Part shown: positions 35,661 through 44,771 of the stretch, in pieces
Layout of the letters: every line of letters begins with the position of its first letter
How positions within the stretch are numbered: the stretch's first letter is position 1
Source: Halostella limicola
Lineage (GTDB): Archaea; Halobacteriota; Halobacteria; Halobacteriales; Natronoarchaeaceae
Assembly (NCBI RefSeq): GCF_003675875.1
Contig: NZ_RCDI01000002.1
Span: forward strand, 746,786 to 810,785
Reading direction: 5' to 3'
DNA: 64,000 bases
Notes under the pieces: generated by a model
Told to the model about the DNA's origin: nothing
Seen by the model: only the letters and a program-made list of their open reading frames with translations
Database searches by the model: none
Translations under genes and position numbers: made by a program

Positions 35661-37091
35661 ATGAGTTTAGAGACCGATGACCAGGAGGAGACTGCGGAAG
35701 AAGTCGTAACTCGGCTGATCGAGCAAGGCCGTGCGGCAATGGCGGAGATAGAGAGCTATGACCAAGAGCGGGTCGACGAGTTGGTACAAGCCACTGCTTG
35801 GGCCATCATGGAAGACGATCGGGCGAAAGAAATCTCCGAGGTAGCCGTCGAAACAACGGGGATGGGGCGTGTCGAAGATAAGTACAGCAAGAAAAAACGC
35901 AAGACGTTGGGAACGCTTGACGATATCCTCGGGGAACCGTCGGTAGGCGTTATCAACGTTGACGAGGAGGAGGGCATCACCGAGATCGCCAAGCCCGTCG
36001 GGGTCGTCGGTGCCGTGGTGCCGTCGACGAATCCGAGTTCGACCGCGGCGAACCTCGCGATGATGGCGTTGAAGGGCCGCAACGCGATCATCCTCTCACC
36101 GTCGCCGAAGGGACTGTCCGTCTGCGAACTCACCGTGGACGCGATCCACTCCGAACTCGAGAAGGTCGGCGCTCCCACGGACCTCGTACAGATGGTTCCG
36201 CCGCCCGTGAACAAGGACAAGACGTACGAGCTGATGGAACAGGTCGACCTGCTGCAGGTAACCGGCTCGTCGAACAACGTCGAACACGGCCAGAAATCGG
36301 GCACGCCGAACTACTGCGTCGGCGAGGGCAACGCCGTGGCAGTAGTCGACGACAGCGCTGACCTGGAGGCAGCGGCGAACGCCATCAAACTGAGCAAGAC
36401 CTTCGACTACGCGACGAGTTGTTCCAGCGAGAACTCCGTCGTCATTGAAGACGCGGTGTACGACGAGATGATGGCGGCTCTCGAGGACGAGGGTGGATAC
36501 GTCTGCAACTCAGACGAGAAGGAACAACTCGAGGAGACGATGTTCCCTGACGGGCATGGGTCGCTCAGCGGGGAAGTCGTCGCACAGCCGCCATCCGATA
36601 TTGCAGACGCCGCTGACTTGACTGATCCTGCAGCACAGGACGCGGAATTTTTCGTCGTAGAGGGAGAGGGCATCGGGCCGGAGTATCCCCTCTCCGGTGA
36701 GAAGCTCTCGGTCGTGCTCACGGCCTACCGCGCGTCCGACTTCGACGACGCGTTAGACATAACGAACGACATCCTCGACTTCGAGGGGTCCGGCCACTCC
36801 TGCGGGCTACACACCACGACCGACGAGCACGTCGACAAGATCGGCGAGGAGATAGACGTCTGCCGGATCCTCATCAATCAGCCACAGTGCTACGGTAACG
36901 GTGGAAACTTCAACAACGGTCTCGATTTCACCCTCTCGATGGGCGCCGGTACGTGGGGCGGGAACCAACTCGACGAGAATCTCACGTACACTCACTTCTT
37001 GAACATCACGACCGTCTCTGAGACCATCGAAGAGGAAGTTCCGTCTGAAGAGGATCTACTCGGCTCGTATCACGAAAAATATGGGAAATAG
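35661..37091 (+). CDS. sauS: Acylating aldehyde dehydrogenase, probable sulfoacetaldehyde dehydrogenase (SauS type)
   Basis: A 476-residue CoA-dependent aldehyde dehydrogenase. PVGVVGAVVPSTNPSSTAAN (112-131) and the catalytic Cys254 in KTFDYATSCSSENSVV place it with acylating enzymes (EutE, AdhE N-domain, SauS). The xsc and pta genes follow directly, with only a DUF2061 gene between. The best role is therefore reduction of sulfoacetyl-CoA to sulfoacetaldehyde with NAD(P)H, releasing CoA in the cytosol. Acetaldehyde or another aldehyde remains possible because substrate residues were not modelled. The start follows a TATA-like box by about 35 nt. Confidence 0.8.
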   Translation: MSLETDDQEETAEEVVTRLIEQGRAAMAEIESYDQERVDELVQATAWAIMEDDRAKEISEVAVETTGMGRVEDKYSKKKRKTLGTLDDILGEPSVGVINVDEEEGITEIAKPVGVVGAVVPSTNPSSTAANLAMMALKGRNAIILSPSPKGLSVCELTVDAIHSELEKVGAPTDLVQMVPPPVNKDKTYELMEQVDLLQVTGSSNNVEHGQKSGTPNYCVGEGNAVAVVDDSADLEAAANAIKLSKTFDYATSCSSENSVVIEDAVYDEMMAALEDEGGYVCNSDEKEQLEETMFPDGHGSLSGEVVAQPPSDIADAADLTDPAAQDAEFFVVEGEGIGPEYPLSGEKLSVVLTAYRASDFDDALDITNDILDFEGSGHSCGLHTTTDEHVDKIGEEIDVCRILINQPQCYGNGGNFNNGLDFTLSMGAGTWGGNQLDENLTYTHFLNITTVSETIEEEVPSEEDLLGSYHEKYGK

Positions 37092-37192
37092 GCCTCGGTC
37101 CTCTAATTTCCCTGCTCGATGATTTTTATGTGAATTGCTAAATCTGTGGTGGGTGGTTCCAATATGGCAGATTCAGAGGAAACCTCGTAACC

Positions 37193-37429
37193 ATGCTCAA
37201 TAGACAGGACGTGATGATACAGTACCAACGCCGCACAGTTGTGAAAGCCGTGATCTACCGCGTCTTTATGATCGTCATTACCGTCGTCTTCGCATTTCTT
37301 GTCACACGTCAAGCGGGAGATGCCCTCACGATCGGTCTCTGGTCAAACGCTGTCAAAACGGCCACGTACTACGGGTATGATCGGCTCTGGAATCGTATTA
37401 CGTGGGGGCTGCAATACAACGAGAACTAG
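37193..37429 (+). CDS. DUF2061-family small membrane protein
   Basis: A 78-residue protein with two hydrophobic helices (about 18-38 and 45-58). It carries the DUF2061 pattern: a basic RRTVVKAVIYRVFMI start, then KTATYYGYDRLWNRITWG at the end. The function is unknown. It sits between the acylating dehydrogenase and xsc on the same strand. DUF2061 genes, as far as I recall, also turn up in bacterial sulfur-assimilation clusters, so a membrane role linked to sulfite or sulfonate is an inference worth testing. Confidence 0.75.
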   Translation: MLNRQDVMIQYQRRTVVKAVIYRVFMIVITVVFAFLVTRQAGDALTIGLWSNAVKTATYYGYDRLWNRITWGLQYNEN

Positions 37430-37574
37430 GAGACGGCCGATCACGCGTTCTCAATATCGACGATACGGCTCGCTGTCGGAATCAAGGTACCGTTGTTGGT
37501 AGTAAATGTATCATATATTATGGTTATGGAAAGTTATAATAGTGGCCATGAAGAAGGATGTTTTGAGTTACCCA

Positions 37575-39362
37575 ATGTCACAGCAAGAGCCAGCCGAAGA
37601 AGCCGATAGCCAGCCGATTCACGAAGATACAGTGATGACGCCAAGCGAGGCGCTGTTAGAGCAGTTCGCAGCCGAGGACGCGGACGTGATGTTCGGGATC
37701 GTCGGTTCAGCGTTCATGGACTTCCTCGACATCATGCCTCAGGCGGGGATCCGCTACGTGCCCGTTCGCCACGAGCAGAACGCCGCTCACATGGCCGACG
37801 GCTACGCCCAGGCGCTCCGGGCCGAGGAACCCGGCCTCTGCGTCGCCCAGAACGGCCCAGGTGTCACCAACATGGTCACAGGGATCAAGGCAGCGCAACT
37901 CAACCACTCTCCGGTCATCATGCTGTCCCCAACGGCGACGACAGGATCGATCGGCACGGACGGCTTCCAGGAAGCCGATACGATGTCTATTTTCGAGGAC
38001 ACTGTCGACTGGCAGCAGCGCCTCGAAGACAAGAGCCGTATCGCCGAGTACGTCCGCACGGCCTACCGCCAGTCGCTCACGAAGAAGGGGCCAGCTCACA
38101 TCGACTTCCCTCGGGACAACCTCTACGGCGAGATCGAGGTCGACGTCCTGCCGCCGAACCAGTACCGGCAGACCGAAATCGGCGGTGCCGCCGAATCGGA
38201 GGTGGAGGAGGCGGTCGACATCATCGAGGACGGCGACAACGTGGCTATCATCGCCGGCCTCGGGGTTATCTACTCGGACGCCGTGGACGAGGTAGCAGAA
38301 CTCGCCGAACTCCTCAACGCGCCGGTCGCCAACTCGTATCTCCACAACGATAGCTTCCCGATCAGCCATCCCCTCGCCGTCGGTGCACTCGGATACGGGG
38401 GATCGAAAGCAGCGATGGGTCAACTCTCCGAGGCGGACACCATCGTCGCGGTCGGCAGTCGACTGAGTGGCTTCGGACTCCTCCCGCAGTACGGCATGGA
38501 CTGGTTCCCCCACGACGCCGACATCATCCAGATCGATGTCGACGCCTCCCAGATCGGCCGGACAACGTCCGTGGACCTCGGGCTGGTCGGCGACGCGGCC
38601 GAAACCGTCCGGAGCCTCACTGACAAGCTCGACTCGTCGGCCGGAGCGCCGGATTCCCGAGTCGAAGAGATCCAGGACGCGTACGCCGAGTGGAAGGAGG
38701 AACTCGAGGAGATGTCCCAGCAGGATCAGATGCCGATCCACCCGCGGCGCGGGCTCTGGGACGTCGCGCAGGCGCTGCCGGAGAACACGATCGTCTCCAC
38801 GGACATCGGGAACACGTGTTCGATGGCGAATGCCTACCTCGAGTTCGACAACCCCGGGAACTTCCTCGCCGCCGGTACGTACGGGAACTGTGGGTTCGCG
38901 TATCCGGCAGCGATGGGCGCGAAAGTCGCACGTCCGGACGCCCCTGCCGTGGCTATCACTGGCGACGGTGCGTGGGGCATGCAGCAGATGAACGAGGTGA
39001 TGACGGCCGTTCGCGAGGACATCAACGCGAACGCCATCATCTTCAACAACATGGAGTGGGGAGCGGAGAAGCAGAACCAGTACTGGTTCTACCAGGAGCG
39101 CTTCCTCGGGACCGATCTCCCCGAGAACCCCAACTTCGCCCAGATCGCCCAGGAGATGGGTGCACACGGGATCCGCGTCACGAGCCCCGACGAGATCACC
39201 GACGCGGTCGAAGAGATGCTCTCGACCGACCAGCCGACGGTGGTCGAACTCATCACCGACGGCACCGAACTCCTCGAACCGTTCCGCCGCGATGCGCTCG
39301 ACGACCCCGAGCGCGTCTTAGAGAAGTACCGGCAGCCGGGTGACGCCAACTACGACGAGTAG
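37575..39362 (+). CDS. xsc: Sulfoacetaldehyde acetyltransferase (Xsc)
   Basis: About 595 residues; a thiamine-diphosphate enzyme of the acetolactate synthase superfamily. It converts sulfoacetaldehyde plus phosphate to acetyl phosphate and sulfite. The N-terminal domain has MTPSEALLEQF, DVMFGIVGSAFMDFLDIMP, RHEQNAAHMADGYAQ with the conserved glutamate, and QNGPGVTNMVTGIKAA. The TPP/Mg motif is GDGAWGMQQMNEVM ... NNMEWGAEKQNQ, and the WGAEKxNQ block is characteristic of Xsc rather than acetolactate synthase. Start choices are 37548, 37575 (chosen) and 37635. A TATTAT and an ATAATA flank 37514-37540 in the promoter. pta follows 49 nt downstream. Confidence 0.93.
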   Translation: MSQQEPAEEADSQPIHEDTVMTPSEALLEQFAAEDADVMFGIVGSAFMDFLDIMPQAGIRYVPVRHEQNAAHMADGYAQALRAEEPGLCVAQNGPGVTNMVTGIKAAQLNHSPVIMLSPTATTGSIGTDGFQEADTMSIFEDTVDWQQRLEDKSRIAEYVRTAYRQSLTKKGPAHIDFPRDNLYGEIEVDVLPPNQYRQTEIGGAAESEVEEAVDIIEDGDNVAIIAGLGVIYSDAVDEVAELAELLNAPVANSYLHNDSFPISHPLAVGALGYGGSKAAMGQLSEADTIVAVGSRLSGFGLLPQYGMDWFPHDADIIQIDVDASQIGRTTSVDLGLVGDAAETVRSLTDKLDSSAGAPDSRVEEIQDAYAEWKEELEEMSQQDQMPIHPRRGLWDVAQALPENTIVSTDIGNTCSMANAYLEFDNPGNFLAAGTYGNCGFAYPAAMGAKVARPDAPAVAITGDGAWGMQQMNEVMTAVREDINANAIIFNNMEWGAEKQNQYWFYQERFLGTDLPENPNFAQIAQEMGAHGIRVTSPDEITDAVEEMLSTDQPTVVELITDGTELLEPFRRDALDDPERVLEKYRQPGDANYDE

Positions 39363-39410
39363 GGCTCCACCCGATTCACCCTACCCGTTACAGCACATCG
39401 GAGTTGCACG

Positions 39411-40490
39411 ATGACCGAACTTTTATCAAAACTACGAAAGCAAGCGCGAGAGGAATCTCCGGAGATACTGCTCCCCGAGGCCGAGGATACGCGCGTCCTC
39501 GAAGCCGCCGCTCGCGTAGGAGAGAGTGGAATCGCACAGCCGGTCGTACTAGGAAGGAGCGAAGCAGTCCGACGCGTTGCCGACAAGAACGATATCACGC
39601 TCGACAACGTCCGAATCCTGGATCCGTCGGAAGAACAGATCGACGAGTATGCAGCGATCTACGCCGACTTGCGGGACGTACCGCACGAGATCGCTGCCGA
39701 GATGCTAAACGACGAACTCGTCCTCGGGGGGGTGATCACTAGGGTCGGCGACGTCGACGGCCTCGTCGCAGGTGCGGTCAACAGCTCAGCCGACGTCGTC
39801 GCAGTCGCAAACGGCGTCGTCGGCTTTCACCCGACGGTCGATACGGGATCGAGTTTCTTCGTTATGGTCTTCGACCGGAAGGACGTCGGCGAAAACGGCG
39901 TGCTCCTGTTCGCAGACTGCGGTGTAAACATCGCTCCCTCCGACGAACAGCTGGCCGACATTGCGGTCTCGACCGCCAACACGGCTGAGAACTTGTTCGG
40001 CTGGACGCCGAGAGTCGCCCTGCTCTCGTACTCGACGAAGGGAAGCGCGAGTCACGAAACCGTCGAAAAGATCCAGCGTACGGCCGAACTCGCCAGACAG
40101 CAGCGCGGTTCCATCATCATCGACGGCGAACTGCAGGTAGACGCAGCGCTGGTTCCGGACGTGGCCGAGAAGAAGACAGATGATTCGGCGCTGATACGGG
40201 GCGACGCGAACGTGTTGATCTTTCCCGACCTCCAGGCAGGGAATATCGCGTACAAGATATCGGAACGCCTGGCTGGCGCCACGGCGCTCGGTCCGGTCCT
40301 ACAGGGCTACGCACGACCAATCAGCGATCTCTCACGGGGTGCGAGCGCCGACGACATCGTCGACGTGATCACGGTTACAGCGGCGATGGCCGCCGCCGAC
40401 CCAGGGACGAGCGCCGGGGACATCGTCACGAGCGGTGCACTCAATAGACGGGAATCGTCGAGTTCCCTACAGCCGGTGAACACTGAGTAG
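39411..40490 (+). CDS. pta: Phosphate acetyltransferase (Pta, PTA/PTB family)
   Basis: A 359-residue single-domain enzyme that turns acetyl phosphate plus CoA into acetyl-CoA. Motifs are ILLPEAEDTRVLEAAARV, NGVVGFHPTVDTGSSFF, LLSYSTKGSASHETVEKIQ, IIDGELQVDAALVPDVAEKK and NVLIFPDLQAGNIAYKISERL. Length equals that of single-domain bacterial Pta. Placement just after xsc is the canonical arrangement of sulfonate degraders and recovers the phosphate used by Xsc. A decayed relative lies at 21139-21711. Confidence 0.93.
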   Translation: MTELLSKLRKQAREESPEILLPEAEDTRVLEAAARVGESGIAQPVVLGRSEAVRRVADKNDITLDNVRILDPSEEQIDEYAAIYADLRDVPHEIAAEMLNDELVLGGVITRVGDVDGLVAGAVNSSADVVAVANGVVGFHPTVDTGSSFFVMVFDRKDVGENGVLLFADCGVNIAPSDEQLADIAVSTANTAENLFGWTPRVALLSYSTKGSASHETVEKIQRTAELARQQRGSIIIDGELQVDAALVPDVAEKKTDDSALIRGDANVLIFPDLQAGNIAYKISERLAGATALGPVLQGYARPISDLSRGASADDIVDVITVTAAMAAADPGTSAGDIVTSGALNRRESSSSLQPVNTE

Positions 40491-40546
40491 GTTACTCCGT
40501 CTCGGTTCGTTGCCCCACTGCTCACTATCGTTATCTTGGGAGTTGG

Positions 40547-40554
40547 TTTTAAGA
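40547..40554 (+). promoter_or_regulatory. TATA-like box for the HAD gene at 40578
   Basis: TTTTAAGA lies about 30 nt before the ATG at 40578. It supports this start over an upstream in-frame ATG at 40536 and suggests the gene can be transcribed separately from pta. Confidence 0.45.
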
Positions 40555-40577
40555 CCGTGTCTGTGGTATCCACTTCC

Positions 40578-41288
40578 ATGCCTGATCTTGACCAGGTAGA
40601 GACGATAACATTCGACTCGTACACCACCCTCGTCGACGTCGGATCGCAGGCGGACGTACTCGCTGAGACCGTGGACGGGATCGAACACCCCGAGTTCGTT
40701 TCGCGGGTGTGGCGGTCTCGAAACATGATGTACACCGTGATCGCGAACGACGTCGGGGCTTACCGACCGTTTTACGAGATCCAGGGGCTCTCGCTGAAGT
40801 ACGCGCTCGAATCGTTCGGCCACGACGTACCAGGTGAGACCCGCGACGAGATTCGCCGCCGAGTCTACAAGGAGAACATCACCGTCTTCGACGACGTCCG
40901 CCCGGCGATGGAGCGACTCACCGACGCCGGCTACGATCTGTTCGTCATCTCAAACGGCGATCCGGAGATGCTGACGCACATGGTCGAGACGGCGGGTATC
41001 AGTGGTCTAGTGGAGGACGCGATCAGTGCAGACGAGATCGAGACGTTCAAGCCTGAACCCGAGATTTACCGCCACGGTGCCGCCCGAGCCGGCGCGCCGA
41101 TCGAGGATATTCTCCACGTGTCCGGCGGGACGATGCGTGACATCTGGGGCGCGAACAACGCCGGTATGGAGACGGCGTGGTTGAACCGACCGGAGAAACA
41201 CTATCCCGACGAGGAACTCGGACAGGACCCGGACATGACGATCGAAAGCCTACACGAGCTCGCCGACTCGCTAGAGCACGTCGAGTAA
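40578..41288 (+). CDS. HAD-superfamily hydrolase, type II 2-haloacid dehalogenase-like (paralogue)
   Basis: A 236-residue paralogue of the protein at 26100-26783. The nucleophile is Asp13 in TFDSYTTLVDV, with no phosphatase-type second aspartate. Motif II is ISNGDPEMLTHMV, the lysine motif is FKPEPEIYRHGAARAGAP, and the ending HVSGGTMRDIWGANNAGMETAWLNRP is typical of L-2-haloacid dehalogenases. Lying 87 nt after pta on the same strand, it may act on a side product or alternative substrate of the pathway, for example a halogenated C2 acid. That link is only positional. Confidence 0.85.
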   Translation: MPDLDQVETITFDSYTTLVDVGSQADVLAETVDGIEHPEFVSRVWRSRNMMYTVIANDVGAYRPFYEIQGLSLKYALESFGHDVPGETRDEIRRRVYKENITVFDDVRPAMERLTDAGYDLFVISNGDPEMLTHMVETAGISGLVEDAISADEIETFKPEPEIYRHGAARAGAPIEDILHVSGGTMRDIWGANNAGMETAWLNRPEKHYPDEELGQDPDMTIESLHELADSLEHVE

Positions 41289-41368
41289 CGGCTTGACCGC
41301 TCGGTGACGACGTGAAGCGTCTGCTCTACCGTCCAGAAGACGGGCAGGATGCTGTCGGTAACAGCCAC

Positions 41369-42598
41369 TCACAAGACAGCTTCAACGCCGGCGTACACTG
41401 CGTAGCTGACGAGGATTGCCCCGACGAGGGAAGCGACCCAGGCGAAGCCCGTTTTCACCATTTTCTCCCTGCCGACCCCTCCCCTGTTCCCCGCATACCC
41501 GCTTCCGACGATGGCGCTGACGATGATCTCGTTGAACGAGACTGGGATGCCGAAGAAGATCGCCGACTGTGCGATCGTGAATGAAGGAATGAGTACCGCG
41601 ATCGCGCGTTGAGGACCGAGCGACGAGTAGTCCTGCGAGAGGGCTTTGATCATCCGCGGGGCGGCCGTCCACGAGCCGATAAGCAGACCGACTCCCCCGC
41701 CGAAGAGAATGGCGAGCAGCGGAACCCCGCGTGGCTGTAAGAGTGGGATCAACGGACCGATAGCGAGGCCGACCTGACTCCCGCCCGCAGAGAACGCGAC
41801 GAGTCCCCCGAGAGCGAGGAGGAACTGTCGTTGGCCCCTCTGGATGTCTCGGGCGACGTGTTTGTACAGAACTATCGTGAGTCCCGCGCCAACTAACGCT
41901 GAAGCGAGAACCCTGCCATAGAGGACCTGGCCCGGAAAGGACGAACCGGCGAGCATCGCGAGCGACGAACTCTCCCCTGACGATCCGAGCACGACGAACT
42001 CCATGTTTGCGATGATTATTCCCGTGACTCCCCCCAATGCTCCTGTAAGGAGACTCTGCCGGTAGCGATCACACTGAAACGTTCGTGCAGCCGCGTACGA
42101 AACACTGCCACCGACGAATGGGGTGAGAATCCAAAGGAGCAGTATTTCCCGATACTTCGTCCAGGCCGGCACCCCCCCAAGCGCGAGGCCGACGCCGATG
42201 ATAGCACCCGTGGCGGTGAAGGCGGTGGAGATAGGGATGCCAGTGAAGATACCGATCGCGACGAGGAGTGCGGCCGTCATGAGGGCTATCGCCGTCCCCA
42301 GCGGCGAGAGACTGACGCCGTGAACCAGATCCGTTCCAACCGCCTTGGAGATGGCTCCGCCCTGCGTTACCGCTCCGAGGAGACACATGATACCGACGAT
42401 AAACCCGGCTCGCATCACTGAGATCGCGTTCGCACCGACTGCAGGCGCGAACGGCGTCGATCCGCTCGACCCCGCGCCGATGGTCCACGCCATGAACATA
42501 CTCGTAACTACCGCGATCAGCATGATACCGACTGTCGCTAACTCCATGGGTGTATCACACTCGGGTGGGAGCACCCGCTCGTTTTCTGGTGCATTCAC
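41369..42598 (-). CDS. PiT-family inorganic anion permease (phosphate or sulfate)
   Basis: A 409-residue membrane protein with about ten hydrophobic helices and two inverted PiT halves. The N-half has APAVGANAISVMRAGF and GIPISTAFTATGAIIGVGLALGG. The C-half has GIPVSFNEIIVSAIVGSGYAGNRGG. PiT proteins carry phosphate, and the CysP branch carries sulfate. Between xsc-pta, which cycles phosphate, and a sulfite oxidation complex, both substrates make sense. It is convergent with the HAD gene and divergent from the Soe-like genes. The substrate is not resolved. Confidence 0.85.
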   Translation of the reverse strand: MNAPENERVLPPECDTPMELATVGIMLIAVVTSMFMAWTIGAGSSGSTPFAPAVGANAISVMRAGFIVGIMCLLGAVTQGGAISKAVGTDLVHGVSLSPLGTAIALMTAALLVAIGIFTGIPISTAFTATGAIIGVGLALGGVPAWTKYREILLLWILTPFVGGSVSYAAARTFQCDRYRQSLLTGALGGVTGIIIANMEFVVLGSSGESSSLAMLAGSSFPGQVLYGRVLASALVGAGLTIVLYKHVARDIQRGQRQFLLALGGLVAFSAGGSQVGLAIGPLIPLLQPRGVPLLAILFGGGVGLLIGSWTAAPRMIKALSQDYSSLGPQRAIAVLIPSFTIAQSAIFFGIPVSFNEIIVSAIVGSGYAGNRGGVGREKMVKTGFAWVASLVGAILVSYAVYAGVEAVL

Positions 42599-42860
42599 AG
42601 GTGCTACTCATGCCCTCTTAACGATTTTGCACACGACATATGCCACCAACTGGCAAGAACACGTGACTGGACTCTGCAGAAAAGGCGGTAGATACGGGTG
42701 AGTCCCCTCTTGGTGACTATTTCCATGACCTCTGGACAGTACTTGTAGGAATAGGAACCGGTTTTGAAAGATCAGTAAAGGGCCGATACGGTGACTGAGC
42801 CGGCATGAGTAACCCCATTCGGCAGTGCTCGGAACAGTCGTGCATGTGATTGGTTCACTA

Positions 42861-42906
42861 ACCTTTATGGTTCAGCCACGTGCATTGATTCTATAGCGAA
42901 AGGAGG
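42861..42906 (+). promoter_or_regulatory. Promoter and strong Shine-Dalgarno of the Soe-like genes
   Basis: A TATA-like CTTTATGG near 42863-42870 is followed by an AGGAGG at 42901-42906, five nt before the ATG at 42912. This is one of few clearly leadered starts here, since most genes look leaderless. Confidence 0.55.
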
Positions 42907-42911
42907 AAGAG

Positions 42912-44738
42912 ATGACTAACTATGGATTCGTAATCGACAACCGGAGGTGTATCGGATGCCACGCATGTACGGTCGCGTGCAAAGCCGAACACGACGACCC
43001 GATCGGTGTGAACAAGACCTGGGTCAAGCAGATCGAGAAGGGAGACTTCCCGAACACCAATCGAAACTTTTCGGTAATGCGGTGCAACCACTGCGACGAT
43101 TCGCCGTGTACCGACGTGTGTCCCGTCACTGCGCTCTGGGAGCGCGAGGACGGTATCGTGGACTTCGACCCGGAACGGTGCATCGGCTGCAAGGCGTGCA
43201 TGCAAGGCTGTCCGTACGACGCCCTGTACATCGACCCCGAGACGTCCACCGCCGCGAAGTGTAACTACTGCTCACATCGTGTCGACTCCGGCCGGGAACC
43301 CGCTTGCGTTACCGTTTGTCCCGAGGACGCTATCATCGCGGGGGACATGGAGAACAACGACACGGAGATTACGCAGACCGTCGCAGACCAAGAGGTTCAG
43401 GCGCGGAAGCCCGAAAAAGGGACCGAACCGAAGCTGTTCTACGTCGACGGGGACGAAGGGAGTATCACTCCGGGAACGACCGCCCGAGAGGAACATTACA
43501 TGTGGAGTGATTCGCCGTCGAGGATGGAAACGCAAGGCGCTGCGCGAGAGGACTTCGACCTCCAGCGAGCAGCGGAGTCACTCGCCGAATCGGACGTCGC
43601 CTTCTCCGACGACGAAGAATCAGCACGAGCTGACGGGGGTTGTGGTTGCGGAAGCTGTGAGTGTGGTCAGAAGTCTGATCCCGGAGGCGAGCGGACGGCT
43701 TCCGACGGGGGTGTCACAAAGGGTTCAGCGATCGATGAGGAGCGCCAGCGCGTTCAGAAATCCGAAACGACGTCCGCGGTCCAGACGGAGGCGCTCGACA
43801 ACGACCGCGAGTTCGCCGACGAAGACGAGTCCAAGTCGAAGACGGAACGCGCGTACGAACTCCTCCACGAGGAGGCAAAGCGGGTCTACGACATCGACGA
43901 GAACCACTATCTCTCCTGGGGGTGGGAGGTGTACTCCTACACCTGGACGAAGTCCATCGCTGCCGGCGCCGTCCTCGTGCCCGCCATGCTCGCGGCGATG
44001 GGACTCATCAGCGTTACCCCGGAACTGATCGGCCTCAGCGCGGGCATTGGTACCGTTTTCCTGGCGATCACGGGTGTGCTTCTCATCCTCGACCTAGAGC
44101 AACCCCAGCGGTTCCACTGGGTGTTACTTCGACCGAACTGGAACTCGTGGCTGGTCAAGGGAGCGTACATCATCACCGTCTACGGAGCGATTCTCGGCTT
44201 ACTGATCGCCGGTGCGGTAGTCGGGGCCGACGTAGTTACCAATCCGGTAGTCCTGTCGGTCGCGTCGGTGGCCGCGGCGGCGACAGCGGTCTACACCGCG
44301 TTCCTCTTCAGCCAGTCGAAAGGGAGGGACCTGTGGCAGAGTCCCGCAATGCCGCTTCACATGTTCACGCAGGCGGTCATCGCCGGCGGCGCGACGACGG
44401 GCCTGCTCGGTCTGGCCGGCTTCGACGGACTCGTCGGTCCGGCCCGTCTCGTGCTCGGCGCCGGGATAGCCCTGCATGCCGCGCTGATCCTGTCGGAGAT
44501 ATTCACTCCGCATCAGACGGAAGACGCCGAAGAAGCGGCCGTCCGCATCACTCGCGGGCGGTTCAGCCGGGAGTTCTGGGTCGGCGCCGTGGGCATAGGC
44601 GTTCTGCTCCCGCTTGCCGTAGTCGCAGTCGGAGCTAGCGCTACGGCGGTCGCCGCCGCCGGCATCGCAGCCCTCGTGGGGCTGTTCGCCTACGAGTACT
44701 GCTGGATACTCGCACCGCAGACGATCTCCCTCGCCTGA
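42912..44738 (+). CDS. Fused iron-sulfur subunit and NrfD-type membrane anchor, SoeBC-like
   Basis: A 608-residue fusion. Residues 1 to about 150 are a DmsB/SoeB-type electron-transfer domain for four [4Fe-4S] clusters (CIGCHACTVACKAEHD, CNHCDDSPCTDVCP, CIGCKACMQGCPYDAL, CNYCSHRVDSGREPACVTVCP). A linker of about 160 acidic residues contains a cysteine cluster (CGCGSCECG). The C-terminal about 290 residues form an NrfD/DmsC-like membrane anchor with eight or so helices. It would pass electrons from the molybdoenzyme encoded next to it to the quinone pool. SoeB and SoeC are normally separate. Sulfite oxidation is inferred from context; other DMSO-reductase-family reactions are possible. Confidence 0.85.
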   Translation: MTNYGFVIDNRRCIGCHACTVACKAEHDDPIGVNKTWVKQIEKGDFPNTNRNFSVMRCNHCDDSPCTDVCPVTALWEREDGIVDFDPERCIGCKACMQGCPYDALYIDPETSTAAKCNYCSHRVDSGREPACVTVCPEDAIIAGDMENNDTEITQTVADQEVQARKPEKGTEPKLFYVDGDEGSITPGTTAREEHYMWSDSPSRMETQGAAREDFDLQRAAESLAESDVAFSDDEESARADGGCGCGSCECGQKSDPGGERTASDGGVTKGSAIDEERQRVQKSETTSAVQTEALDNDREFADEDESKSKTERAYELLHEEAKRVYDIDENHYLSWGWEVYSYTWTKSIAAGAVLVPAMLAAMGLISVTPELIGLSAGIGTVFLAITGVLLILDLEQPQRFHWVLLRPNWNSWLVKGAYIITVYGAILGLLIAGAVVGADVVTNPVVLSVASVAAAATAVYTAFLFSQSKGRDLWQSPAMPLHMFTQAVIAGGATTGLLGLAGFDGLVGPARLVLGAGIALHAALILSEIFTPHQTEDAEEAAVRITRGRFSREFWVGAVGIGVLLPLAVVAVGASATAVAAAGIAALVGLFAYEYCWILAPQTISLA

Positions 44739-44771
44739 AGAGACAAAAACAACGCAAACCGCAACAGAACA

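Noticed and set aside
37707-39167. A 486-codon open frame on the minus strand
   Set aside because: It lies wholly antisense to xsc, which has clear family motifs. In GC-rich haloarchaeal DNA long antisense frames are common, and this one has no recognisable domain.
37575-39362. Acetolactate synthase large subunit
   Set aside because: The TPP enzyme has the WGAEKxNQ block and is followed by pta and preceded by an acylating dehydrogenase, with no small regulatory subunit. Xsc fits better.
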